A program made the translations under genes and the position numbers. 64,000 nt of DNA from the NCBI RefSeq assembly GCF_000202635.1, contig NC_015125.1, forward strand, positions 1,116,001-1,180,000, given 5' to 3'. Source of the DNA: Microbacterium testaceum StLB037. Its GTDB lineage: Bacteria > Actinomycetota > Actinomycetes > Actinomycetales > Microbacteriaceae. Below the pieces are notes generated by a model, which was not told the origin of the DNA, made no database searches, and was given only the letters and a program-made list of their open reading frames with translations. The first letter of the stretch is position 1. Every line of letters begins with the position of its first letter. Below are positions 27,324 through 34,929 of the stretch, piece by piece.

Positions 27324-28661
27324 TTAGGACGATCTCCGAACAAGTGGCGCGCTTTGCGGGTCGTCGCCCAAGCGGGACTCAACGTCGGCCGCCGGCACCC
27401 CCAACTCGATCGCTATCCACGCGCGCACAGCCAGTACCGATTCACGCCACGTGTTTGCTACATCGACGTAGTCCGGCGCTTGTCTATTCGCGTGCTTGAT
27501 CCCGTTGTAGACCGCAACGGTCCTGTCAACCCAGGTCGGGCCGTCGAATGGAAGGCATGTGCCGAGATCCATAAGAATGCGCTCCAACCTTTCCCTGAGG
27601 GACGACTGCGCGGCCTTCTTTTCGCTGATCCCGTCGCGGACCAGGAGCAGGTAGCCAAGCGCTTCTAGCCCTGGCCCTGTGTGCGCGAGACGCGTGTGTG
27701 CCGTGGTGTTTCGCAGGTCGATGCTGCTGATGACCGGATCGAAAGCGCGCGCGAACTCGTCTCGAAGTTTGAGCCAGCTCTGCAGACCTGTCACCCCCAA
27801 CTCGGAATAGGTGATCAGGTGCTGGCGGTAGCCCTTGGGGGGCGGCTTTCTCTCATCGTTCACCACAACGACCTCACGCCACTGGTCTCCGTGGGTCGCG
27901 CCGTCCATAGTCGTGAGTGGGTCATCATCGCGATGCGCGCGGACCTCGACAACCGACTCGTCCCACCACCGAGATACCACCAGCAGGTCTCGAATCGCCC
28001 GATGCACCTGTAGGTGATCTTCCCAATCGAGCGGCGTCGAACTCACTGTCGTGCACCGCAAGAGGTCCATGAGAACCCGCTCGTCATCAGCGCCAGCCGG
28101 TTTCAGTCCCCATCCGGGACGAAACTCCAGTGCCACGCCAGAGTGCGCACCTATCACTATCGAAGGCTGCGCTTTTGACTTGAGCGTGTACTCGGTACGC
28201 CCCTCGAGCCAGCGATCCTCCTCTGCCCACGACGTGATGCCCAACCACTCGCGCAGGCCGGAGATCTCCGTCTGTAGTCCGTGCGGGCGGTCGAATTCCT
28301 TCAGCTCGCCAACCCCCAGCACCGCAGCGTGTGCCCACAGATTTCCGCTACCGGGTCCCAGCGCGTTGGCATGGAATCCCTGCGTCCAGCAGCGTATTAG
28401 GAGGACCGGCCCGTGTGAGTCGTGGAAAATAACACGCTTTGGCAACGGCGTGATCGTCTTCGGCTGTCCTCCGGCACCAATTTCTAACCGGCGGCTTCCG
28501 AGGAACCACCCCGCATACGGCGAATCGGGCGACGACCAACTGATGTTGATTCCGATCCCCCGGTCGGACCGCTCAAGTGTGACCTTGACCTCGGGAGTGT
28601 TCGCGTCTCCGTCGATAAAGTCACCGATTCGGCGAGTTCCTCGAGTCAAAACATTCGGCAA
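27324..28661 (-). CDS. ApeA-like HEPN-domain protein, putative anti-phage ribonuclease
   Basis: About 445 aa. The N-terminal half is beta-rich and contains LQTEISGLREWLGITSW (about residue 135), resembling the tyrosine/Trp-rich EWLG segment of ApeA N-terminal domains. The C-terminal third is helical (LRDEFARAFDPVISSIDL, LEALGYLLLVRDG, LRERLERILMDLG). It ends with DRTVAVYNGIKHANRQ, a HEPN-type N..IKHA motif. Its codon use is less GC-rich than the host genes. TTG 28661 is chosen because AAGGA lies 7 nt upstream; another TTG at 28691 has no ribosome site. Being the first island gene next to attL fits a cargo defence gene. Assignment to ApeA is by motif resemblance only. Confidence 0.55.
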   Translation of the reverse strand: MPNVLTRGTRRIGDFIDGDANTPEVKVTLERSDRGIGINISWSSPDSPYAGWFLGSRRLEIGAGGQPKTITPLPKRVIFHDSHGPVLLIRCWTQGFHANALGPGSGNLWAHAAVLGVGELKEFDRPHGLQTEISGLREWLGITSWAEEDRWLEGRTEYTLKSKAQPSIVIGAHSGVALEFRPGWGLKPAGADDERVLMDLLRCTTVSSTPLDWEDHLQVHRAIRDLLVVSRWWDESVVEVRAHRDDDPLTTMDGATHGDQWREVVVVNDERKPPPKGYRQHLITYSELGVTGLQSWLKLRDEFARAFDPVISSIDLRNTTAHTRLAHTGPGLEALGYLLLVRDGISEKKAAQSSLRERLERILMDLGTCLPFDGPTWVDRTVAVYNGIKHANRQAPDYVDVANTWRESVLAVRAWIAIELGVPAADVESRLGDDPQSAPLVRRSS

Positions 28662-28848
28662 TTGTCCGTCCTTACTTCGCGGGGAGCCCAAGCCCCCATC
28701 GTCGCGCGATCCTGTGCAGGTTGGAAGAGGCTCTTCAACTCAACGACCCGCACACATAGCGCGTGCTAGCGGTTGGTCGACGACACGGCCGGTGGACACT
28801 CCAGACCCCTGATGAGATACTTGTCGGTTCTGCGCAGGGAGGTCAGTG

Positions 28849-29289
28849 ATGGACGACAAGGGTCAGAGCGAGGATTGGAATGGCATCATCCGCGAGATGA
28901 TCGCCGATGCCACGGAAAGTGCGCCGACCGAACCCGGCGTGTACAAGATGCCCTGCGGAGAGTGCATCGTCGACTTCTTCCTGAACGCCGAGGGTCAGGA
29001 GCGGTGGCTCGTCGCCGGTGACGCACGCTCCTACACTCGCGATACGGTCGCGATCGCCCGTCACGGCGAACACCCCTGGCAAAGGCTGTACACCCTCGCA
29101 GAGGCCGCCTCCAAGATCGCGGCGCTCGCGGCGAGCCGGAAGGTCAGCGTTGACCACTTGCTCGAGGAAATTGTCGAGACGATCGACAACCGAGAGACTC
29201 AGCGCATTTCACAAGATCGGCTGGCCACGGACTCGGAGCCGCTCGAGGAGGTCGCCGATCGCTTCGGCATCGATCTCAGAGACGTGTGA
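28849..29289 (+). CDS. Unrecognised small acidic island protein
   Basis: A 146-aa protein with no family I recognise. It begins MDDKGQSEDWNGIIREMIAD, has one CxxC-like pair (KMPCGECIVDFF), a Trp-containing central strand (ERWLVAGDARSY) and a helical, strongly acidic C-terminus (VDHLLEEIVETIDNRE). GGGAGG precedes ATG 28849 by 6 nt, supporting translation. Its 3' end overlaps the convergent 131-aa gene by 81 nt, which is unusual and suggests one of the two C-termini was extended after insertion. Confidence 0.6.
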   Translation: MDDKGQSEDWNGIIREMIADATESAPTEPGVYKMPCGECIVDFFLNAEGQERWLVAGDARSYTRDTVAIARHGEHPWQRLYTLAEAASKIAALAASRKVSVDHLLEEIVETIDNRETQRISQDRLATDSEPLEEVADRFGIDLRDV

Positions 29290-29604
29290 GGAAAGTCGCG
29301 AGTCGCAAGCCGACGGCTTCCTTGGGCCACCGGAGTCCTTCGTAGCGGGGCCATCTTCGTCGAGGGCTCGGACGATGCGTTCGTAATCGTTCTCGTCGAT
29401 GAGGCCGTTAATGAACGCGTACTCGACGGCCTCGAAGCTGTTGTCGCGGAACTCCCAGTCGTCGGCGAGACCAGTCGTTCGATACTGCGGCTCGTAACGC
29501 CATGACAACAGGATGCTAACCAGCTCTTCACGCGAGATCCGCTCGTCCGCGGCGGCACGGACCACGTCCATCGCTGTCGAGAACTCGGAGTTGGACCCAC
29601 TCAC
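29209..29604 (-). CDS. Unrecognised small island protein with YEPQYRTTGLADDWEF motif
   Basis: A 131-aa acidic protein. The core ISREELVSILLSWRYEPQYR followed by TTGLADDWEFRDNSFEAVEYAF and GLIDENDYERI looks like a compact helical/beta immunity- or antitoxin-sized fold, but I cannot name the family. GTG 29604 is selected because GGAGG lies 7 nt upstream; the preceding gene stops 1 nt before it, so the two are coupled. The last 27 residues overlap the convergent 146-aa gene. Confidence 0.55.
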   Translation of the reverse strand: MSGSNSEFSTAMDVVRAAADERISREELVSILLSWRYEPQYRTTGLADDWEFRDNSFEAVEYAFINGLIDENDYERIVRALDEDGPATKDSGGPRKPSACDSRLSSHVSEIDAEAIGDLLERLRVRGQPIL

Positions 29605-29605
29605 T

Positions 29606-29908
29606 TCACCACCTCCAGATAGCGTCGGGGATCTCGGCTCCGACGATGAGCGAGAGCTTCCGTTTGGTCTTGTCGAGCGTGTTCCCCAAGGTTGCACGAT
29701 CCGCGGACGGGATCAGGAGCTCCGGGTACCCGTCGAGCGCGACCCACCCACTGAGCAGAAGGAGATCCAGATCCCACTCTGTGCTCGACAGTTCGCGGTA
29801 GCGTTCGCGAGAGCGCTCGACGTCGGCCTCGGCATCCGCTCGGTCCCACCCGTTCACTCGACACAGAGTCGCGATAACGGACTCCCAACGGCCGTTGAGC
29901 TCCGCTAG
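29606..29908 (-). pseudogene. Small island gene truncated at its 5' end by the IS481-family element
   Basis: An open frame of at least 100 codons continues into the IS left end. It reads LAELNGRWESVIATLCRVNG, then WDRADAEADVERSRERYREL and WDLDLLLLSGWVALDGYPEL, ending PDAIWRW. Internal GTG 29857 would give 83 aa, but the sequence upstream also looks coding (acidic, Trp-containing), so the true N-terminus was probably upstream. Removing the IS and one CTAG copy places this frame 24 bp after the methyltransferase stop, giving an ancestral order methyltransferase - this gene - 131-aa gene. No family recognised. Confidence 0.5.
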
Positions 29909-31013
29909 CTGTGCTGCCCAGGGACGTTGGTTGAGGTGTGACGCGATGGACGGGTGAGGACCTCCCGGTCGAGAGTGGAGCTGTCTAGTTCCCGCACTCG
30001 ATGACCAAGGAGGTCCTCGTGACCCACGCTAACGCTGCTCTGACACCGCGCCAACGCCTTCGACTCGCCCGGCAGGTCGTCGATGACGGCTGGTCTGTCG
30101 CTGCGGCGGCGGCCCATTTCCGGGTGTCGTGGCGCACCGCGGAGCGGTGGGCTCGCCGGTACGTCGAAATGGGCGAACAGGGTATGCACGATCGTTCCTC
30201 GAGGCCTCATCGCAGTCCGAGCAAGACCCCGCGGCAGCTGGTTCGCAAGGTCGTGCACCTGCGATGGAAGCAGCGGCTGGGGCCGGTCGGGATCGGCGCC
30301 CGGCTCGGGATGCCCGCGTCGACTGTTCACGCCGTTCTCACCCGTTGCCACATCAATCGGCTCAGCCACGTCGATGTCCGCACCGGCGAACCCGCCCGCC
30401 GTTACGAACACGAACACCCCGGTTCGATGATCCACGTCGACGTCAAAAAGCTCGGCAACATCCCCGACGGCGGCGGCTGGCGATACGTCGGCCGCTTCCA
30501 GGGCGACCGCAACCGCGCCATCACAGCCAAACACACCGGCAAACGCGGCATCGCCGGCGACATGATCACGGGCACCGCGTTCGTCCACACCGTCATCGAC
30601 GACCACTCCCGCGTCGCTTACGCCGAGATCCACGACGACGAAACCGCCGCCACCGCCATCGCCGTTCTACGCCGAGCCGTCGGCTGGTTCGCTGCACGCG
30701 GCGTCACCGTCGAACGTGTCCTCTCCGACAACGGCTCGGCCTACCGGTCCTTCGCCTGGCGCGACGCCTGCGCCGAGCTCAGCATCCACCCCAAACGCAC
30801 CCGCCCCTACCGGCCGCAGACCAACGGCAAGATCGAACGCTTCCACCGCACCCTCGCCGAGGGCTGGGCCTACTCCCGGCACTACAACTCCGAATCAGCC
30901 CGCCGAAACGCGCTCCCGGCCTGGCTGCACTCCTACAATCACCACAGGCCCCACACCGCAATCGGAAGCCACCCACCCATCAGCAGATTGACCAACCTGC
31001 CTGGGCAGCACAT
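29909..31013 (+). mobile_element. IS481-family insertion sequence, complete
   Basis: About 1.1 kb, bounded by imperfect terminal inverted repeats: TGTGCTGCCCAGG at 29910-29922 and its complement at 31000-31012, extending to 20 of 22 matches. CTAG flanks both ends (29905-29908 and 31014-31017), matching the NCTAGN target preference known for IS481. It contains one transposase gene. The transposase stop codon TAG (31015-31017) is provided by the right CTAG, that is, by the target site. Confidence 0.85.
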
Positions 31014-31017
31014 CTAG
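30019..31017 (+). CDS. IS481-family DDE transposase
   Basis: A 332-aa transposase. The N-terminal HTH region (LTPRQRLRLARQVVDDGWSV, AAAHFRVSWRTAERW) is followed by an rve/RNase H-like catalytic core. Candidate DDE residues lie in HVDVKKLG, SDNGSAYRS and GKIERFHRTL, and the C-terminus has YNHHRPHTAIG. GTG 30019 is preferred because AAGGAGG sits 5 nt upstream; an ATG at 30001 would place that ribosome site inside the gene. The stop lies outside the IS proper, in the CTAG target. Confidence 0.9.
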   Translation: MTHANAALTPRQRLRLARQVVDDGWSVAAAAAHFRVSWRTAERWARRYVEMGEQGMHDRSSRPHRSPSKTPRQLVRKVVHLRWKQRLGPVGIGARLGMPASTVHAVLTRCHINRLSHVDVRTGEPARRYEHEHPGSMIHVDVKKLGNIPDGGGWRYVGRFQGDRNRAITAKHTGKRGIAGDMITGTAFVHTVIDDHSRVAYAEIHDDETAATAIAVLRRAVGWFAARGVTVERVLSDNGSAYRSFAWRDACAELSIHPKRTRPYRPQTNGKIERFHRTLAEGWAYSRHYNSESARRNALPAWLHSYNHHRPHTAIGSHPPISRLTNLPGQHI

Positions 31018-31040
31018 AGCATCGAGCGCGCCGAGTCGGC

Positions 31041-32435
31041 TCAGCGCTCTTCGAGTTCGACTCGCACGTCGATCGGGGATAACACGGGAGGGACACCGTT
31101 CATGTCGATTGCTTCGATCCACGGCCCGAGACTCTCGGTCCTGACTTTCCCGCGCGACTTCCACGTTCTCCCGCCGAGGTAGAAGCTCAACTCGCTATGT
31201 CCTTCCAGCTGTCGACCAAGATCGCTTAGGCGAAGCACCACCGTCTCTGCCGTGACTCCGTACTTTGAGAGCGGTGCGATGCCGCTCACACGCCCGGCCG
31301 CGCTCAACAGTTTTGCGATGCCATCCTCAGAAGTGGTTGACGGTACGACGATCATGCAGGTGATCGAGGCGTATGGGCTCGACGTCGGAGCAGCGCTCAG
31401 ATCGGCAGCAAGCACAACAGTGCCGAGAAGATCGTCTCTCTGAACTCCGGAGCGCATCAGTTGCTTCACGAGTTCCTTGGAGTACTTGAGCACGCGAAGC
31501 GAAAGCAGGGTGCCGGTAATGTCTAGCGAGTCCACGTCCAACAGAACTTGCTCCGAACGAAGCTGCGTGGGTCTGACGTGTTGCTCGTAGATGCGACAAA
31601 ACTCGGGATTCAGCTCGGTCCCAAGAGGGCGGCGACCCTCGGCCTCGCTTACCGCTGCGACCATTCCGCTACCAGAAAAGGGATCGAAGACTACGTCCCC
31701 GGGATCAGTCGACAGCGAAACGATTCTCTTCACCAACTCGGGCGGGAAGGGGCAAGCGTGGCGCAAGTCATTCGATGCCCAACTGCCCTGGACGGGAATC
31801 GGGATGTCCCAGACATTGTCTGGCGTCATTCCCCAGGGGTTGTGACGCTCAGGGTACTTAACCCACCAACTCCTCATACCCCGAATATCGCGCAAGCGAT
31901 CGACATGATATTTGAACGACGAGCCTTTTACGAAGTAGAGCACGTACTCGAAGCCGTTCCGCAGGCGGCCTTTGGATGCCCAAGGGCGGGTCCGGTCCTT
32001 GCGCCACACGATCGTGTCTCGCAATGTCCAACCAGCGGCGGTCGCTTGCGCTGCGAGGTCAAACGGTAGCGGAACGAGGCGCGACGGCTTGCCTGCACCT
32101 TGCGGTTCCATGAGCGTGTCGGCAACGAGCCACATAGAGCCTTCGTCGCGAGTCCACGAGAAGATATCCTCGAAGACCGTTCGGCACTCAGCCAGGTAGG
32201 ACTCGTACGACTGACCAAAACCGATCTGATCAGGTGTGCCGTAGTTGACGAGATTGGCGTACGGAGGCGACGTGATCGTCGTCGTCAGGAACGGAGCCGT
32301 CGGGCTCTCGCTAGCCCTCGCGATCTCGGTTAGGAACTCTCCGGTACGGCGGGCATCGCGCTGATGGACTGTCCAGACTGCCCGATCAACGCTCGCGGGA
32401 TGCTGGCGTGCAGTAGACAGGTCGGACACGCTCAA
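31041..32435 (-). CDS. Beta-class DNA amino-methyltransferase with C-terminal extension
   Basis: 464 aa. Motif IV TSPPY (about residue 55) precedes motif I DPFSGSGMVAAVSEAEGRRPLGTELN (about 247). This is the beta order; the TSPPY variant is usual in N4-cytosine enzymes and some N6-adenine enzymes. A target-recognition-like middle (RKDRTRPWASKGRLRNGFEY) lies between. The last ~170 residues have no methyltransferase motif and may mediate partner binding. The start is probably TTG 32435 with AAGGA 8 nt upstream. It is divergent from the DGQHR gene with about 107 bp between, and no classical restriction endonuclease is adjacent. Confidence 0.85.
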   Translation of the reverse strand: MSVSDLSTARQHPASVDRAVWTVHQRDARRTGEFLTEIARASESPTAPFLTTTITSPPYANLVNYGTPDQIGFGQSYESYLAECRTVFEDIFSWTRDEGSMWLVADTLMEPQGAGKPSRLVPLPFDLAAQATAAGWTLRDTIVWRKDRTRPWASKGRLRNGFEYVLYFVKGSSFKYHVDRLRDIRGMRSWWVKYPERHNPWGMTPDNVWDIPIPVQGSWASNDLRHACPFPPELVKRIVSLSTDPGDVVFDPFSGSGMVAAVSEAEGRRPLGTELNPEFCRIYEQHVRPTQLRSEQVLLDVDSLDITGTLLSLRVLKYSKELVKQLMRSGVQRDDLLGTVVLAADLSAAPTSSPYASITCMIVVPSTTSEDGIAKLLSAAGRVSGIAPLSKYGVTAETVVLRLSDLGRQLEGHSELSFYLGGRTWKSRGKVRTESLGPWIEAIDMNGVPPVLSPIDVRVELEER

Positions 32436-32542
32436 CCCCGGGTTCCTTCGCGCATGTGGTAATCATAATTCGAAGCTCTGACAGTCGGCCGCGCCGCACC
32501 AGACGAGGATCCAGCGCCAGCGCGCCGAGAGGACGAACCACG

Positions 32543-34303
32543 GTGGTTACCCGTAAGCCCCTGACGCAGGCGCAGTTGCAGCGACGCGAGCAGACGACTT
32601 TCACTCGGCGCATACACACCATGTTTACCAATGCTGGATTCGTATATCTACCAACCAACGGCATAGAACGTAAGTTCGGCAACAAGGTTGGGGAGCTAGA
32701 TCAGGTGTTCGTTTTTGAGAACATCGTGCTGGTTTGCGAAGACACTGTCGAGAAGTCACCGCGTGATCACCTCAAGAACAAGAAGATTCTCGCTGACGAA
32801 ATTGCGGCGAATACCGCGGACCTGATCTCCTGGCTAACGACGGACTTCGGGGACCGCCTGAGCGTGTTCGATGACTACGACGTGTCGCGCTACAAGGTCT
32901 TTTTCCTGTACTTCTCCAAGAATGAGATCGAACTGGACGTAGCGGACATAGATCTCTTCAAGCCCGTGACGGTTGTCCCTCCGGCGACGCTTAGCTATTT
33001 CGTCAAGATGACGCAGAACATCAAGAGAAGTGCTCGAACGGACATCTTCCGATTCTTGGACATAAGCTCGGCAGATCTCGGACTACCGAACGCCGCAGAC
33101 GGTGCAAAGAAGATTCCGACTTCCATCATCTATCCGGTAGACAATACCGGCTTTCGCAACGGTGTACGCGTTGTGTCATTTATGATGTCGGCAGACATGC
33201 TCCTTCGGAACTCCTACGTGCTGCGCAAGGACAACTGGCAGGACACCATCGAGCTGTATCAGCGACTGATTGAACGTGACCGGATACTGAAAATCCGCAA
33301 GTTCCTCACTGAAAGAAGAAGCACCTTCATCAACAACATCATTGTGAGCTTGCCCTCGTCTGTAGAGTTCAAGGACGACAAAGGCCAAGCCGTGCAACTG
33401 AAAGATGTGAGTAGCTTCGACGGCCACACCATGTTGATTCCGGATGAAATGAACTCGATCTGCGTGATCGATGGTCAGCACAGAATCTTTGCTCACTATG
33501 AGGGGCTTGATCAATTGGAGCCTCAGGTCGCAAAACTACGCAAGAAGTTCCATCTCCTTGTCACCGGACTGATTTTTCCAGAGAATATGACTGATCTCGA
33601 GCGCCGCAAATTCGAGAGCGAACTGTTTCTAGATATAAATTCTAACGCCAAGCCGGTCCCGCAGGACGTCCTGTTGTTCATTGAGACATTGAAGGATCCC
33701 TTCTCTGACCTGGGTGTAGCGCGGCAGGTGCTCATGAAACTGAATGATCGCGCGCCCTTCCGAAACCTCTTCCAGATGTCGCTCATGGATGATGGAAAGA
33801 TCAAGATCGCGTCGATTATCAAGTTTGCGTTGCGTTATGTGGTCGATATTGTGGACGCGCCTGACCGGCTTTTTCACTACTGGGGCACTGAAGAGGATCG
33901 TGAGGAGCTACTCAAGCAGAAAGAGAAGAAGACCAGCCGTGCTCAGCTGGAGCAGTTTGTCGACTTCGCGGCGGGAGTGCTGTCGACATACTTCTCCGCG
34001 GTCAAGGCCACCAACTCCGCGGCGTGGGATGAAGCGGAGACCAAGATCCGGTCAACCACGGCGATCAACGGCTACGTGATCGCACTCCGGAGATCTCTGG
34101 AAGGTCACGGCGTCCTTGACTTCGCAGGTTACAAGAAGCTCCTTGGATCCGTAGACGTGAGCTTTTCGAAGAGCGAATTTCCGTACGCATCGAGTCAGTA
34201 CGCCAAGTTCTCCCGCCAAATACTCAAAGAGGCCTTCGGGGTGGACGACGCTGCCGAAGAAGAGCTCGGCCTGCCAGCTGGTGAGATTCCAGTCGCGCCC
34301 TGA
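32543..34303 (+). CDS. DGQHR-domain protein with putative PD-(D/E)XK-like N-terminal domain
   Basis: 586 aa from GTG 32543 (GAGAGG upstream). The signature CVIDGQHRIFAHYEGLD (about residue 310) defines the DGQHR/DndB-related fold, and FESELFLDINSNAKPVPQDVL follows as in the family. The N-terminal ~130 residues contain GELDQVFVFENIVLVCEDT then DHLKNKK, reminiscent of a PD-(D/E)XK nuclease core in which the usual ExK is changed. Base composition is clearly lower in GC than the host, indicating recent acquisition. The divergent methyltransferase suggests DNA-modification-dependent defence or control of modification. Function is inferred. Confidence 0.8.
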   Translation: MVTRKPLTQAQLQRREQTTFTRRIHTMFTNAGFVYLPTNGIERKFGNKVGELDQVFVFENIVLVCEDTVEKSPRDHLKNKKILADEIAANTADLISWLTTDFGDRLSVFDDYDVSRYKVFFLYFSKNEIELDVADIDLFKPVTVVPPATLSYFVKMTQNIKRSARTDIFRFLDISSADLGLPNAADGAKKIPTSIIYPVDNTGFRNGVRVVSFMMSADMLLRNSYVLRKDNWQDTIELYQRLIERDRILKIRKFLTERRSTFINNIIVSLPSSVEFKDDKGQAVQLKDVSSFDGHTMLIPDEMNSICVIDGQHRIFAHYEGLDQLEPQVAKLRKKFHLLVTGLIFPENMTDLERRKFESELFLDINSNAKPVPQDVLLFIETLKDPFSDLGVARQVLMKLNDRAPFRNLFQMSLMDDGKIKIASIIKFALRYVVDIVDAPDRLFHYWGTEEDREELLKQKEKKTSRAQLEQFVDFAAGVLSTYFSAVKATNSAAWDEAETKIRSTTAINGYVIALRRSLEGHGVLDFAGYKKLLGSVDVSFSKSEFPYASSQYAKFSRQILKEAFGVDDAAEEELGLPAGEIPVAP

Positions 34304-34432
34304 CTGTGGGCCGGTCCCGGGCCGGAAACTCGGCTCAAACCACCCAAAACCAGCCATCACCAACGAGCACGAATTCCGCGGAATCACGCAACAAACGAGC
34401 ACTCGTGAGCACCCGCAAACCCGGCGTATACA

Positions 34433-34543
34433 ACTGAAAATCGTGAGGTCACGGGATCGACGCCCGTCGGAGCCACAAGGATGACCGTTACAGTCATCCC
34501 AGAAACCCTCGCCTAGCTTCTACATGGCGGGGGTTTTGCTTTT
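34433..34543 (+). repeat. attR: right copy of the island-flanking direct repeat (tRNA-Phe 3' fragment)
   Basis: Repeats 27023-27133 with three differences. It contains the tRNA-Phe 3' half from the anticodon loop but no 5' half, so it is not a tRNA gene. The downstream hairpin (GGATGAC ... GTCATCC, 34479-34499) and the terminator are also duplicated. This defines the right end of the island; 34304-34432 before it has no gene, only a GGGCCGGTCCCGGGCCGG palindrome (34308-34325) and two ACGAGCAC copies (34363, 34395). Confidence 0.85.
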
Positions 34544-34662
34544 GCCTAGTGAGGGCCTGTTCCGGGGACTCATAGGCAAGAACGTGTGAATGGCTTGCCT
34601 CTGCCGATAGGGCACAAGTTCCCGCTCGCGTGCCCCGGCATCCAGGGCGCGTCAGGCGCGTC

Positions 34663-34794
34663 ATGCACAGGCTCCTCGCCTCGCTCGCCGTCAGCTTGGC
34701 CGTGGCCGTGGCAGCGGCGCTCTGCGGGGCGACGATCCCCGCGTTGCTCGCGCGCGAAGGCCGGCTGTTCTCGTTGTTCAAAGCGCGCACCTGA
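34663..34794 (+). CDS. Possible 43-aa secreted or membrane micro-protein
   Basis: MHRLLASLAVSLAVAVAAAL, then CGATIPALLAREGRLFSLFKART. This has the form of a signal peptide or single helix followed by a short basic tail. No strong ribosome site is visible, and GC-rich chance ORFs of this size are common, so the call is tentative. Confidence 0.25.
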   Translation: MHRLLASLAVSLAVAVAAALCGATIPALLAREGRLFSLFKART

Positions 34795-34904
34795 GTCGAC
34801 GGTCGCGGCCCATGCAACGAGCACCCGCGAGCGGTCGGGAGGCCACGTCGCCGCGCTGACGTAAGCGTTCACCCAACGCAGCCACCAGTCGCCTCGAGAC
34901 GCGC

Positions 34905-34929
34905 TACACTTTGTTGACTTTTAGCAAAC
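34905..34929 (+). promoter_or_regulatory. Putative promoter and operator of the DHA2 exporter
   Basis: TACACT (34905-34910) resembles a -10 hexamer. It is followed immediately by the AT-rich near-palindrome TTTGTTGACTTTTAGCAAA (34910-34928), whose arms TTTGTT/AGCAAA are almost complementary. A repressor bound there would overlap the transcription start. No regulator gene is adjacent, so the binder is unknown. Confidence 0.35.

Noticed and set aside
29601..29888. 95-aa minus-strand ORF in another frame upstream of the 131-aa gene
   Set aside because: Arg-rich shadow; the 29606-29908 frame has the protein-like composition and the coupled stop.
30129..31082. 317-aa plus-strand frame overlapping the transposase
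   Set aside because: Arg/His/Pro-rich alternate frame of the IS481 transposase; not a programmed-frameshift partner, since the main frame is complete.
34433..34543. Second tRNA-Phe gene
   Set aside because: Only the 3' half from the anticodon loop is present; the 5' acceptor strand and D-arm are missing.
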